Source of the DNA: Haliclona indistincta
Taxonomy: Eukaryota; Porifera; Demospongiae; Haplosclerida; Chalinidae
Direction: 5' to 3'
DNA length: 64,000 nucleotides
NCBI GenBank assembly: GCA_964017065.1
Contig: OZ024788.1
Span: 12,418,845 to 12,482,844, forward strand
This document shows positions 34,270 through 46,588 of the stretch, piece after piece. The notes beneath the pieces were generated by a model. The model saw only the letters and a list, made by a program, of their open reading frames with translations. It made no database searches and was not told the origin of the DNA. Within the stretch, counting starts at the first letter, position 1, and the number at the start of each line of letters is the position of its first letter. Position numbers and translations under genes: made by a program.

Positions 34270-35980
34270 AGTATCAGCTTTGGTTGCAACGTTATGGGCA
34301 TGAAAAGAGATTTAATGAACGAATTTTACGAACCCTAGGCATGTGAGCACCGTTACAAATATTGTAGAGTTAGCACTAAGCTCCCTAGTTGCGGATTGCA
34401 GCAGGAGTTTGCAGCTAGTGCCAACCTGCTTAGCTTATAGGCTGTAGCTATATTGAAACTGCACTGCTATGCCAAAGACAGCAAAATGCTGACCACTTTC
34501 TAAGCGTGTCATGTGGGCGTAACCGTTAACCATGCATGAACAAGTGAGTAGGTAGCCATTGCTCTTGGCATTGATAGGCTTTTTCTTGAGATATCTACGC
34601 ACACTCAGAGCTGTCCTGCTGTTTAGATGGAATCTACAAGAACCTAGATAGTCAACTATAAGCGCTTTTGTAGTCAGAGAGATCCAAGATGGCCGTCAAG
34701 GTGAACCAGCCATAACTCGAGAACGAAAGCACTTTAGCAAAATCCACGAGTCAAATTGCAAGCCATTGTCGTGCTTATCATGCTCATAACCTTACCAGCG
34801 TGTAAAAGTGATCGCTGATCTCTGCAGCTCGATGGACAGCGAATTGCAAACCAAGTACCGTAACCCACGCGCATGCGCCGATGGTTAACAATAAAATTTT
34901 CCCGATTTACGGCATGCCCATGCGTACTTATACTACCGACTGTGAACACTTGTATGTAGTATAATCAATAATTAATAAAAACAAAAACGAAAGAGCTTTA
35001 GGATTGGGAAAAGGTGATTAACAAAAAATTAGAAAGGACAAAGAATCTAAAGTAAATTAAAAAGATTTCTATTGAAATCAAAAGGATGTAGGATAAAGAA
35101 ATCTACCACTGGTTCACAATGTAAACCAACAAGGAACAATCATGGAATGGTAACGCAATTGACTTGCTAACAGACCATAGATCCTTACATCAGTGGCTGC
35201 TGTGGCCTAACTATAGCTATATAGTTCAGCTAGTTATTGTTGACTGACACCTAACGTGCATCGAATTAAATTCAGCTTGTGACAAAATATCGATCTTATC
35301 TCTGCAGCTCGATGGACAGAATGAATGAACGAACAAACGATCGAACGAATGAATGAACAGATTTCACAAAACCCTCGGCGCACATTGTAGAGTTAGCTCC
35401 TTAGTTATGGTTTGCAGAAGGAGCTTTGCAGCTAAAGACAGCCTACTTGCTATTGAAACTGCACTGCTAACCAGAAGACAGCGAAGTGCTGACCATAAGG
35501 ACAAGGTGTGTCAGTGGGCGTGACCGTGAACACTGAGTAGGTAGCCATTGCTCTTGGCTTTGATAGGCTTTTTCTTGAGATGTCTGCGCACCCCCAAAGC
35601 TGTCCTGAAGTTTAGATGGAATCTACAAGTACCTAGGTAGTCAACTATGGGCGCTTTTGTCGTCAGAGAGGTCCAAGATGGCTGTCAAGGTGAGCCAGCC
35701 ATACATAACTCGAGAACGAAAGCACAAATCCACGAGTCACATTGCAAGCCATTGTCGTGCTAAGCCTGTTCATACCTTTACCGAGTTTCAGAAGTGAGCG
35801 ATGGTCTCTGCAGCTCGATGGGCAGAACTAATGAGTGAATGAATGAACGACAAACCAAGTACCGTAACCCTCGCGCATGCGCCGAGGGTTAATGACAGAG
35901 CAAGTACCGTAACCCTCGCGCATGCGCCGAGGGTTAATAACTGCACGATGACAACGAGAAAGTTTCTTCCATCTATAACT
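34270..35980. repeat. Two direct copies of a ~0.6 kb repeat (Y)
   Basis: Copies at about 34320-34925 and 35370-35935 share long blocks ('gtaggtagccattgctcttg', 'gataggctttttcttgagat', 'gtttagatggaatctacaag', 'catgcgccgagggttaat'). The second ends in a 45-bp tandem duplication (35853-35935). A third, inverted copy lies at 36830-37770. No ORF is supported. Confidence 0.8.
35058..35205. repeat. P-family half element
   Basis: A single arm of the P foldback family ('aaaaagatttctattgaaat' through 'catcagtggctg') without the inverted partner arm. Confidence 0.7.
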
Positions 35981-36346
35981 TTGCAACCAAAGGTATGTCA
36001 GTCACTAGACAACTAAGCGGTCTAGCTATAAAACAAGCCCAGCTGAGCTGCAATGAGCCCGTCTCAACTTTTTTGATTTTTAGATTGTGAAGACGTTTAA
36101 TTGCTTCGTGTCCCTCGTCACGTTTCCTGTCAATGTGCTAGGGAACATCTTTTGTAGAGTACTAAGTGAAGTCTATGCTTTGACAGGAAATGTAAAGCTT
36201 TTTTGACTAAAGCATTATACACGATGCGCTATGAGCTGACACCTTTTCCTGCTTCAGAGCTTGCTCGTCCATGGGCGTAAGTATCCCGTAACCTTAAGGA
36301 TGACACATACAAATACTAGTACTGCAGCTTGAACATGTAAATTCCA

Positions 36347-39300
36347 TAAGGTTATAGGATGCTGTCTATTGTCTATGTTAACTTCTATAAACTTTATCTG
36401 GCATTTTAGTATTTGGTACTATCGTGTAGAACTATTAAAGTCATCCAGTCTGCAATGACAGCTTTATTTACAAGAATCAGCACAGCTGTATGTTACGCAC
36501 AAGCAGAGAAATAGGGAGCTACAATTTCAAGTTTGTGCCTCAAGTTTTATAAACCTGTGTCTGTTCTTTGCAACTGCTTTTCTGGCATACAAAGCTGTCA
36601 AGGACTGAACAATTTGTGCTGCTCAATTTTTTCAAAAAAACTAACATACAATGTAGTAATTATGAGACCTGCACATCTTCTAAGGTAAACACAACTGAAA
36701 TCACGATCAATCTTGAACTAAGATTCATTCAGCCACTCGAGAAGGTGCCAAAGATAGCTTTCATCACCAGACAGCGCTTAGTTCATAGTAACTAGACCAA
36801 GTCTTGCTACAAAATTTACCATAATTCAGTCATTTACCCTAGGCACATGCGCAAGGGTTATGATAATTGCTCTGTAATTTTTCATTCGTTCGTTCGTTTA
36901 TTCGTTCTGTCCATTGAGCTACATGCAGATACCAATGCTCACTTCTGAAAATTGGTACAGGTATGAACAAGCTTAGCATGACAATGGCTTGCAATTTGAC
37001 TCATGGATTTTGCTAAAGTGCTTTCATTGTCAAGTTGTGGCTTCTGGCGAGCCACAGCTATTGGGATTACCTCACTGTAACTTTCAGTGTAAATTAAAAA
37101 AAAAAAAAAAAAAAAAGTTGTGGCTCGCCAGGAGCGCATAAAAGGAAGGAGCGTTCAACTCCAATGCACACAATGGAAATATCCAAATGTAAACTCAGCT
37201 GCATGCTGCGCACGTGAGGCTTACTGTCTTCTGTTATTTTCAAGCTGTTTGCTGTGCCATTTTGTAGGCAGAAAAGGTAAGGCAGACAGATTTTCTGGCA
37301 ATCTGAACACCATGCACGTCAAAGCCACCACCACTGAGCGGCCGCTTGCCAAAAACTTCCTAGTATGGAAGTTTGTTAGACATGCATGGCGCCGCACTTT
37401 ACGTTTGGATAAATCGCGGCTAAATGCTCCTTCCTTTATGCGCTCCTGGGCTGGCTCACTTTGACGGCCATCTTGGACCTCTTTGAGAACACAAGCGCCT
37501 ATAGTTGACTATCTAGATGCACGTGGATTCCAACTTAACAGTAGGAATGGTCTAAAGTTGCATAGACATCTTGAGAAAAGCCTATCTAAGCCTACAGCAA
37601 TGCTCACGTGTTCATGGTCACGTCCACTTGAGTTCAGCACTTTGTTGTCTTCTGGTTAGCAGTGCAGTTTCAATAGCAAGCAGCCTTAGCTGCAGCAAAG
37701 CTCCTTCTGTAAACCATAACTAAAGACCTAACTCTACAATATGCATGCACGACACGCCGAAAGTTTTGTGAAATCTGTTCATTCGATATTCATATCAAAT
37801 GAACAGATTTCACAAAACCCTCAACTTAGAATTCATTCATGAATGAATTGTCTTTGTCTAGTTACTATAAACTAAGCGCTGTCTGATGTTAGAAAGCTAT
37901 TTTGGTACCTTGAGTGACTGAATGAATCTTAGTTCAAGATTGATTGTGATTCCAGAGATAAAAGATGTATCCATTGTCCCATTGGCATAGGAGAAACTCT
38001 CAGACGTTTGGTGGGCAAGGCTGTTGGCATTGCTACCAAACCTGACCTCGAAGAAACATGTGGTATTCATCAGCTCTGTGCAGGCATTCGAAGTGGGATC
38101 AAGGGTGCCGTTCATACTGTCAGAGAGCTATTCAGTGAAAATCAAACTGACGGATGGGACGTGCTCTTGGTTGATGCGTCAAATGCCTTTAATTCCATCA
38201 ATTGAGTTGCCATTCTCTGGAATTCAAGAATCCTTTGGCCTAGATGTTCCCGCTTCCTGTTTAACACCTATAGAGGATGGGCTCCCTTAGTAATGAAGGG
38301 TTCACCACAACTACTGTACAGTAAAGAAGGTGTCTCACAAGGCGACCCCTTGTCAATGCTGATCTATGCCGTTGGCACTATTCCTCTCATCAATTTACTT
38401 GATCATCCATCGTCAGAATCTCATGTGTGGTATGCCGATGATGCTTCCGCCTGCTCTGATCTACCTGCCCTAAGAGAATGGTTTTTGAAACTCATGGAGC
38501 TTGGACCGTCATTTGGTTACCACCCTGAACCAAGCAAGAGCTTCGTTGTGGTTAACGCAGACTATCTAGATGATGCCCACAACCTGTTTGATGACCTTCA
38601 TGTGAATGTTGTTACAAGTCACAGACTTCTGGGAGGTGTCGTGGGCGAGACTTCTGAATGTATGCAGTTTGTAAGTAGTCGCGTTGAAGAGTGGTCCCAA
38701 TTGATTGAGCGACTGTCAGTCATTGCAAGAGATCAGCCTCAGGTTGCATACGCCGCTTTTACAAGAGCTGCACACAACAAATGGCTTTATCTTCAAAGAG
38801 TAGTCCCAGACTGCGCTTTTCTGTTCCTGGCTTTAGAACACAAGATCGCATCTGATTTGTTACCTTCTATTTTCGGCTGTGAGATCACACCCGCTGAGAG
38901 GAATATTGTTTCACTCCCCACTCGTCTTGGAGGTCTAAACATCATCAATCCTTCACAATCGTGTGACTATTCCTACACTCTTTCAAGACGAGCGACAAAT
39001 GTGGTTGTTGACTCTTTGAAGCTGCACTCTGATTTCGACCCTGAGGCTCACTTCAACACACTCTCCGTTGTTCCTTCTGAATGGCACAATCAAAGAGAGA
39101 CCATCCTGGACGAAACATTCAACAACAACATTCAGGAATTGAGCTGTCTGCAAAGACGAGCAATTCAGCGTGCCAGAGACACAAAAATCTCCTCATGGCT
39201 GAACGTTCTTCCGGTTGCAAAACATCACTTTGATTTATCAGCCAGCGAATTCCGTGATGCCCTTGCACTGCGCTACAAGAAACCGCTCCTTCGCATTCCT

Positions 39301-40355
39301 CTGAACTGTGATGGTTGTGGGTCACCATTTGATCTTTCTCATGCCCTGTCATGTCGCAAGGGAGGTCTAGTGATCCGAAGGCACAATGAGATAAGGGACA
39401 CCTTTGGTGATCTTGCATCTCTTGTGTGGGGCCAGGTCCACAGAGAACCAGTTGTCAGAGAAGCGGACACTAACCGCCCTGCTCTCATCGCTGATCTCGC
39501 TGTCAGAGGTGTTTGGTCTCCTCAGACTGAGGCGTTGTTTGATATTCGAGTTACTGATACTGACGCCCAGTCCTACATACACCAATCACCCTCTGATGTG
39601 TTGGCTTCGGCTGAAAGAGAAAAAAAGTGAAATATGGCCAAGCTTGTGAAGATAGAAGAGCGTTATTCACTCCATTGTGTGTCTCGTTTGATGGAATGTT
39701 GGGCAAAGAAGCAACCAAATTCGTTCAACACCTCGCCGACGAGCTATCCTACAAGTGGAATTCCAACTATAGTTCAATCATCAACTGGGTGCGGACAAGG
39801 ATTTCATTTGCTATCGTCCGTGCATCAATCCTCTGTCTTCGAGGTTCTCGCACTAAGTGGAGATCTGTGAGCATGTTTGACGACTCCCCTTTGAACTTAA
39901 TTATGAAGAGTTAATAAATTACTATAAAGAATTATCACAGTCTTATCCTGGTCTTATCACAATTATTTATTTTTGTTTTCTCTTTATTTGGATAAAATAT
40001 GTATTATTTGAGCAAGGTTTGTTATTTTATCTAATTTTTTGTGTCGGAATAGAATTTTGCAGCACAATTTGTTCAATCCTTGACAGCATTTCAGTGCTTT
40101 TTGTGCCAGAAAAGCAGTTGCAAAGAACAGATACAGTTTTATAAAACTTGCGGCAAAAGTTTGAAATAGAGCACAGAGCCTGCATCTCTCTGTGTTTGCA
40201 AGCTATAGTTGTGCTGATTCTTGTAGATAAAGCAGATTATAGACTGGATGATTGCATGACTTTAAGAATTTTGCATGATACTGACAACTAAAAAACTAAA
40301 TAAAGCTTACAGAAAGTTAAAATAAACCTTGCCCACTGGACAGTATCCTATAACC
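36347..40355. repeat. Long inverted repeat (X) flanking Y and an RT insertion
   Basis: The arm 36347-36800 ('aggttataggatgctgtcta' onward) is inverted on the right: its outer ~290 bp correspond to 40045-40355 and its inner ~110 bp to 37855-37955. The two right-hand parts are separated by the RT element 37960-40045. The enclosed 36830-37770 is an inverted Y copy, itself interrupted by a small element (37120-37460) with ends around 'gcgcataaaaggaaggagc'. Confidence 0.7.
37960..39911 (+). pseudogene. 5'-truncated retrotransposon reverse transcriptase
   Basis: One frame runs from about 37965 to 39630 with a single TGA at 38203-38205. Motif A is 'VLLVDASNAFNSIN', motif B 'GVSQGDPLSMLIYAVG', motif C 'WYADDASAC'. 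A thumb-like region ('LPTRLGGLNIINPSQ'), a C-x2-C-x7-H-x3-C knuckle near 39308-39355 ('CDGCGSPFDLSHALSC') and a possible nuclease-like stretch ('ALFDIRVTD') follow. A frameshift in the A-run near 39627 shifts the last ~90 residues to another frame, ending at 39911-39914. This YADD family recurs in sponge, cnidarian and amphioxus genomes; its clade is not asserted. The N-terminus is missing. The inverted X repeat defines the insertion edges. Confidence 0.8.
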
Positions 40356-40372
40356 CTAATACTAAGTAATAA

Positions 40373-40612
40373 AAACTTTTTAACAAAAATACAAGAGATT
40401 TAGGGTCGGTACATGTATTGAAAAAGTAATTGTGAACTAAATCAAGTAAACAAGATTTAAAATAAAAAGGATTGTAACAATAGCAGTATAATGCTACCTC
40501 CCTATTAAATTAACTCCAACTATCTAAAGCAGTTATTAATTTAGGGAGGTAGCATTATACTGCTATTGTTACAATCCTTTTTATTTAAAATCTTGTTTAC
40601 TTGATTTAGTTC
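40373..40612. repeat. F-family palindrome (arms only)
   Basis: Arms of about 90-115 bp ending in 'aggattgtaacaatagcagt' and 'aatgctacctcc' around the loop 'ccaactatctaaagcag'. The long F body is absent. Confidence 0.8.
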
Positions 40613-40615
40613 GCA

Positions 40616-40740
40616 AGTATATGTTATTACACCCCTGCGAGGGATTTATCCGATTTACAAGCACCGAGCCCGAGGGGCGTAGCCCCGAGGGCGAGGTGCT
40701 TGTAAATTGGATAAATCCCAAGCAGGGGTGTAATAACGAA
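40616..40740. repeat. Foldback MITE with GC-rich centre
   Basis: 'gttattacacccctgcgagg' is inverted as 'aagcaggggtgtaataac'; the centre 'gagcccgaggggcgtagccc' is palindromic. A relative is at 43501-43640. Both begin 'agtatatgttat'. Confidence 0.8.
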
Positions 40741-40866
40741 TTTATTTCTGGTTGAAACCATACATGCGCCACGTGTTTACCATGCTATAAGCTAGGCTAT
40801 ACTGACGAGCTGTGATTCTGTGATCGTGAAATAGCAGTGGTGTTGCCATACAAGTAGTCTAGCTGA

Positions 40867-42243
40867 ATGGACAAGGAGAACGTACAACCCCAAAGTAAGA
40901 AACGGCGTCTATCGTTGTCACTTAAGAAGAAAGAAGTTGCTAGTACTAGTCGGTTTGCTGACGTCACAGAAGAGACTCTCGATTCTTTAGCTTCCTATTC
41001 GATGCCGAAAAATTCTGCGGTGAACTGCAAGTGGGCAATGTGCAACTTAACTGATTGGCACAAGGATTACAATGAAAGACATCCAGAATCGCCATGTTAA
41101 TTCCACGGAGCTCCTCTCTCCTACTTGCTCTAAGGAAGTCGTGGGAAAATGGCTACCTGTATTCATCGCAGAAACACGTAATCATAACGGTGATCCGTAT
41201 CCACCAAAGACCCTGTATAGTTTACTCTGTGGAATCCTTAGACATATGCGTGTTGAGAACCCAGAATACCCCAACTTTCTTGACAAGAAAGATCCTGCAT
41301 TTACAGGATTTTTGAACACTGTTGATAACATCTTTAAGTCTCTCCGAGCATCAGGAGTTGGGTCTACATCATCACCTACGGAAGGATTATCTGCTGAGGA
41401 TGAAAACAATTGAACACAACAACACCCAGAGGGCTCCTTCGTGCTGTCTTTTATACAGTTGGAAAATGCTTTTGCTTACGCGGAGGCCAGGAGCATAGGA
41501 ATTTAACAATATCACAATTTGAGCGTCTACACGATCCTGATTCCTTTGTTTATCGTGAGAATGCTTCAAAGAATAAACAAGGTGGCTTGAAGCAACTCAA
41601 GATGGATCACAAAGTTGTAGAAATTGTCACCAATCCAGTGGTTAAGGAAAGGTGCCCAGTGTACATCTTGGATCTTTATTTTAGCAAGTTGCCTAGCAAA
41701 GCCAAGGAAAACGATTTGTTCTATTGTCGTCCTCTTGAAATTTGCTCCCAAACCTCCGCTCCATGGTTTGCAGCTGTCGCTGTTGGTAAAAATACCCTCC
41801 AGACTATGGTGCAAGACATGTGCAAAGAAGCTGGGGTAAGCGGAAAGAAGACAAATCACAGCTTGAGAGTTAGTGGCGCTACTAGTCTTTATTCTGCTGG
41901 AGTTCCTGAAAAGTTAATTCAGTCAAGAACAGGGCATTCATCGCTGGAAGCTTTGAGGAAATATGAAAGAGTAACAGATGACCAAGAGCAAGCAGTCTCG
42001 AAAATTTTATCAGGAGAAAGTGAGTCTTTTAAGAAAGCAAACGATGTTAAAGCGAACGATAGAAATTTTTCCTCCTCGGGTGCTGTTCAGTGTAAAGACT
42101 GTGTTGTCAACATCTACCAGAACTCTCCAATGGCACAACCATCATATTTTCACTATGGATACTACCCATTACCACCCTATCCTTCAATGCCTCCATCTAC
42201 TGATCCTTCGTCTTCTGATCATAATGGAGGAAAGACTGAGTAG
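40867..42243 (+). pseudogene. Crypton/DUF3504-type tyrosine recombinase, two frameshifts
   Basis: Three frames join in order: 40867-41100 (basic N-terminus, 'KWAMCNLTDWHKDYNERHP'), 41100-41413 ('GKWLPVFIAETRNHNGDPY', core-binding helices) and 41410-42243. The last has the catalytic Arg in 'CFCLRGGQEHRNL', the HxxR box in 'TNHSLRVSGATSLY', 'RTGHSSLEAL' and the Tyr in 'LRKYERV'. A Pro/Tyr/Ser-rich tail follows. This is the Crypton-derived DUF3504 architecture also found in host ZMYM/QRICH1 proteins. Frameshifts near 41098 and 41410 break the gene unless they are unrecognised introns; no good splice sites were seen there. Element termini were not found. Confidence 0.78.
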
Positions 42244-42418
42244 TATGTGTACTCTGTAGCATTGGAATGTTGTGAATTTGACACCAATTTGATAATAAAT
42301 TTGCACATTAATGTACCAGGTATTGTATCAAACATCAAAGGGATTTACATGCCCTGAGGGAACTTTATCCAAGTTAAAGCCCAGTGGCACCCTTTGATGT
42401 ATGGCTTCAATGGGAAAT

Positions 42419-43040
42419 AATCTTGTTTCCATACTTTTTCGATACATGTATACCAACCCTAAATCTCTTGCATTTTTGTTAAAATGTTGTTTCTTTTCTT
42501 TTTTATTTATTAATGACTTAGTTGACACCAATACAGTGTAAAGAGAACTATTCCATTGCCTGCAGTGCACTCGGCGCGATCTGCTATGCACTGCGCTGAG
42601 GCAACACGTACCATGCAACATTAGCTTAGCTTAAGCTAGCATTCTTACAAGCCTGAACAGGCTATCCAGTGTAACAGCTAGTGATGCTTTACTCGTAGTC
42701 TGCTGCGGACACTGCTAGTGGCAGGCTGGCAGCAGCGCTCATGTTCCAAACAATTTGTACTAAGGTGCGCTTGTATTATAGAATAATTACATACATGGGC
42801 GTGCGCGAGTAGGCGTAACTTAGTAATGGAGTTCGAGCAGAATTAATACATGGAAACGAGTCTGTTATGGACTAAAAATTGCTATTTTTCTGCTTCTGCT
42901 AGTGTTTTAGGCTTAAATAGATATCAGGTGCACTGCTCACAACGACTAGTAAAGTTCCTGTATATGTTTCGTCTTGAATAGCACACTCGCCATGGTGCTA
43001 GGCTTACTAGAGAAGAAGAAGAAAGAAGATGATCAAACGG
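42419..43040. repeat. F-family element, copy C, truncated at both ends
   Basis: It starts inside the arm ('aatcttgtttccatactttt') and ends near 'caaacgggtgatcacgtgaa', lacking the terminal ~125 bp seen in copies A and B. Confidence 0.75.
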
Positions 43041-43055
43041 GTGATCACGTGAAAA

Positions 43056-43374
43056 AAGGACACAATAGGGCTGGAAAAAAGCTTTGAATATTCGAACATT
43101 CGTTCGTAAACAAAATATTCGAAGTTGTTATCTCCTTTCGAAAATTCGTGCCACACCCACTATTGCTCAAAAATGCTATTTAAATACATAGATAAGGCAT
43201 TAATTTGATAATGAATCAATCTGTAGTGAGGTCATAAAACTAATTTTTTGTCATAATGATGTGTTTTTGTTTTGTTACCATTAATTTAATGCACAAAGAA
43301 TGATTCGAACATTCGTTCGTTTGTTCAACAGAATGTTCGATAGTTCACTATGTACATTCGTCCCACCCCTAGAC
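43056..43374. mobile_element. hAT-like MITE
   Basis: Ends 'tagggctggaaaaaagcttt' and (inverted) 'aggggtgggacgaatgtaca' are imperfect inverted repeats with internal 'cgaacattcgttcg' on both sides. A 7-8 bp direct repeat (g)gacacaa flanks it. The host P-family copies elsewhere read 'ggacacaaacaag' uninterrupted. Ends and duplication fit a hAT-type element; exact edges are ±2 bp. Confidence 0.6.
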
Positions 43375-43376
43375 AC

Positions 43377-44240
43377 AAACAAGAAAAATAAATAGATTTC
43401 TATCGAAATCAACAGGATGTAGGGTTGTCAAATCTATCACTGGTTCACAATGTAAACTAACAAGGAACAAGCATGGAATGGTAACACGATTGACTTGCTA
43501 AGTATATGTTATACCATGCCTACCCGTGGTGTATCACGAATACACGAAGCAATAACTATTAATCCCGAGGGCATAGCCTGAGGAATTAATGGTTATTGCT
43601 GAGTGTATTCATGATACACCACAGGTAGGCATAGTATAACTGACTTGTATCATGGCAACCACAAGGCCCACTGATGTCTGTAGGTTTCTATAGGATAAAT
43701 AAGGGTGACTTGCACACTCTTTATAGTTTACTGGTGAGGTTGACTCACAACTCTCACCCCTTCCTCTGGAAGGTAGATCATTTCGATGATCTTTTTTTGC
43801 CCAGTGGGAGTCATGTGACTTCCCGTGGAATATCCAGATATACCACAGGAAGTCACATGATTTCCCGTGGAATATCCAGTTATTCCACAGGAAATCATGT
43901 GACTTTCCATGGTATATCTGAAATACACCACTGGCGGTGCCTTTGAAAATAAGGCTTCCTATGGTACAACAGACCATAGATCCCTACATCAGTGGCTGTA
44001 CACAAGATCAATATTTTGTCACAAGCTGAATGCACGCCAGGTGTCAGTCAGCAACTAGCTCAACTAGCTATGGCCAACCATAGCAGCCACTGATGTAGGG
44101 ATCTATGGTCTGTTAGCAAGTCAATCGTGTTACCATTCCATGCTTGTTCATTGTTAGTTTAAATTGTGAACCAGTGGTAGATTTGACAACCCTACATCCT
44201 TTTGATTTCGATAGAAATCTTTTTATTTTTCTTTTGTTGT
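43377..44240. repeat. P-family foldback, interrupted
   Basis: The left arm ('gacacaaacaag', 'agatttctatcgaaatcaac') is inverted at about 44070-44240. In uninterrupted copies 'gacttgctaacagaccatag' is continuous; here 43501-43968 is inserted between 'cttgcta' and 'acagacc'. Confidence 0.8.
43501..43968. mobile_element. Composite MITE nested in P element
   Basis: 43501-43640 is a palindrome of the same family as 40616-40740. It is followed by about 43700-43968, related to 30890-31115 and carrying alternating short palindromic blocks such as 'aagtcacatgatttcccgtg' and 'ggaaatcatgtgacttt'. Confidence 0.6.
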
Positions 44241-44453
44241 ATATAATGTACGTAGCTGCTGCCTTGTTTTTTTTCTCTCTAATTTGCCACTCACGTTCTA
44301 TGCCGTACAGGAGGCAGCATTATTCGCTGCCTATAGGGAGATGATCACTGTCATCCCAGAGCTGTCTCCTGCACAAGTTGAATAAAAAATTCCTAGGCAG
44401 CCTAAGAAAATTTTGAAGGGGGCTTTGTACCACAATAAAAAATAGTTTTAAAC

Positions 44454-45086
44454 TAAACTATAGTTCCAGTGGTGTAGATTTCAGTGAAAAAAAATCAACA
44501 GTGGTCCTAACCAGCACAAAAACGACCTAAAATTTAGTTGCTGTGGGTGAACCAACTATTGTTCCTGAATTGGGCGGAGTGATACATGACGTCACAAGGG
44601 GAACCGATCGCTTGCCGAGGCCTGTGGAATGGCAACTTCTAGTGGGATTGCAGTTGGTAACGAAATGCTTTGACATGGGTACCTGTGCCAACGACAAAAA
44701 TAGCTTTACGACAGAATCTTCATCAGACTTTAAGTGTGAAAACTCTGATTCTAACAGCCTTTTGTTTAGCAGCTGCCTTAAAAACGGATATCTTGGAAAC
44801 CAGAACAAGCTTACAATGTAAATTGTCGCTATTATGTGTTGGAACACCCCACAGCACTATGCCCTTCTTTATTGTTAATAGATTGGGCAATTCGCAGACA
44901 GTGATTTTACCAGTCAAGCGTGTTTTCCCCTAGTGATGTCACGTAACGTTCCACCCAATGCAGACACAATAGTTGGTTCACCCACAGCAACTAAAATAAT
45001 TTTTTAGGTCGTTTTTGAGATGGTTAGGACCACTGCTGATTTGGTCTCTTTTTCACTAAAACCTACACCACTGGAACTATAGTTTA
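44454..45086. mobile_element. Non-autonomous element with ~150-bp inverted ends
   Basis: 44454 'taaactatagttccagtggt' through about 44605 is inverted at about 44935-45086, with shared blocks 'agttgctgtgggtgaaccaa' and 'aggtcgttttt'. The 92- and 106-codon ORFs inside overlap on opposite strands and have no features. Confidence 0.75.
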
Positions 45087-45939
45087 ATGTTAAGGCTCGT
45101 CCGCACTAGGGCTCTAATGCTGTTCGATGTGCTTTCAAAACCAGTTTAATCAGTTTAGTCACCATTAAAAGTCAATTTTACGATAGTGAATCTACGTGAG
45201 TCGATGTGCATTCACCCCAATGCACATACGGAGGTGAGTTGAAGTGACTTGAACTGGATGTGTGTGCGGTCTCGTATACATGCCGTGTGACTAGTTGCAG
45301 CACTAAAGGAAGAAGCCCTGATCCGCGCTCGTGACAAGATCAGTTTTCTTGCTGTTTAGTGAGCAGTTGCTTATGTCACATGACACGATCTACAACAGCA
45401 ATATACCTTTTTACCCGGAGAGCTGGAATGTTGCGGTAATTATACGTGACGTCATGGCTGGAGTACATTCTTCTGCCATTTTGTTACGTTAATACATTGT
45501 GGCAATATGAAAATCAGAGTTTGTGTAACTGTGTAGCTCTGCAACTCGGCCGAATATTCTAATTCTACTGATATCTTGAAAGCTTGCTCTACACAACCCT
45601 ATAGAAAACGAGCAGCAAACGCATCCAGACGCCAAGTTACAATGCTGGCAAACAAGTAGGTGGCGGTCGTAATAATGGCTGTTTTCCAGCATGCACAGCT
45701 GATATCACAGTCATTGCCGTTTGTTAACCAGTGTGCTGTCATGGGTGGATAGTGTTTCAATACAATGGACAACGACTGAAACATGGCAGTGTTTGTAATC
45801 GGCAAAGGTGTGGTTAACCTATCTGAAGAAGACATTTTATCGAACTTGTAGTCCTAATCATCGTCCATTCTAGTCGACTGAGAAAATTCTGTATTGTGGA
45901 GTACCTCCTTAATTATTATGGAGGCACGGTGGTGTAGGG

Positions 45940-46588
45940 ATGCACAGAAAAATAAGATGGCGGCTACATACAATGTATTAGCATTCAACCCTGATATTTC
46001 GCCTGGTGGTGAATTTTATACGTCCAAAGACACTTAGATCTGCTCTCTGGCATTGCCTCATCTTGTAGTAGTAAGGAGATTGCTCAACATTAACATTGTT
46101 ACTGTAGTGACGAACCTGGAAACGTTGAAAATCAAGTTTCTTTCTTTCTTTCTTTCTTCTGTACACCTAGCGCATTTACGCGAGCAGTGCCTGGACCAAG
46201 ACACCCACAAACAGTCATGAAATTCTCCTGGCAGGTTCCTTTTGAACTTTGTTTTTAACAAAACGGTGATATAAATCCCGCGATTTCTCGATCGTGATCC
46301 ATTTTCAGCTAAGTGTTAGATGCCATTATTGTGATTGTGCAATATGCAAGCAGTGGCAAACTCACATGACCAAGCACTATAGCTAAAGTATTGACGTATA
46401 GATCATGGAGAACACATATTGGAGTCTGGAGTATTCGAAGAGCAGTAAGTTTGTGTAGGATCACCTTTCTGCGCTTGTCAGATAATTATAACCGACATGT
46501 AGGTCTATAAACAAGTGTGGGCGGAGTTAGTATGCAGTGCATGCATGCGTAGGCAGGCTGATGTATTAGCATATTAATTTTAGCTACA
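45940..46588. repeat. Segmental repeat shared with 55905-56560
   Basis: Blocks such as 'aagatggcggctacatacaatgta', 'gaattttatacgtccaaaga' and 'aacctggaaacg' match 55905 onward. The match continues at 47846-47960 after the inserted foldback. Confidence 0.75.

Noticed and set aside
39119..39585. Minus-strand ORFs under the RT gene
   Set aside because: Shadows of the reverse transcriptase frame.
44527..44847. Overlapping 106- and 92-codon ORFs on opposite strands
   Set aside because: They lie between long inverted ends of a non-autonomous element and show no domain or codon signal.
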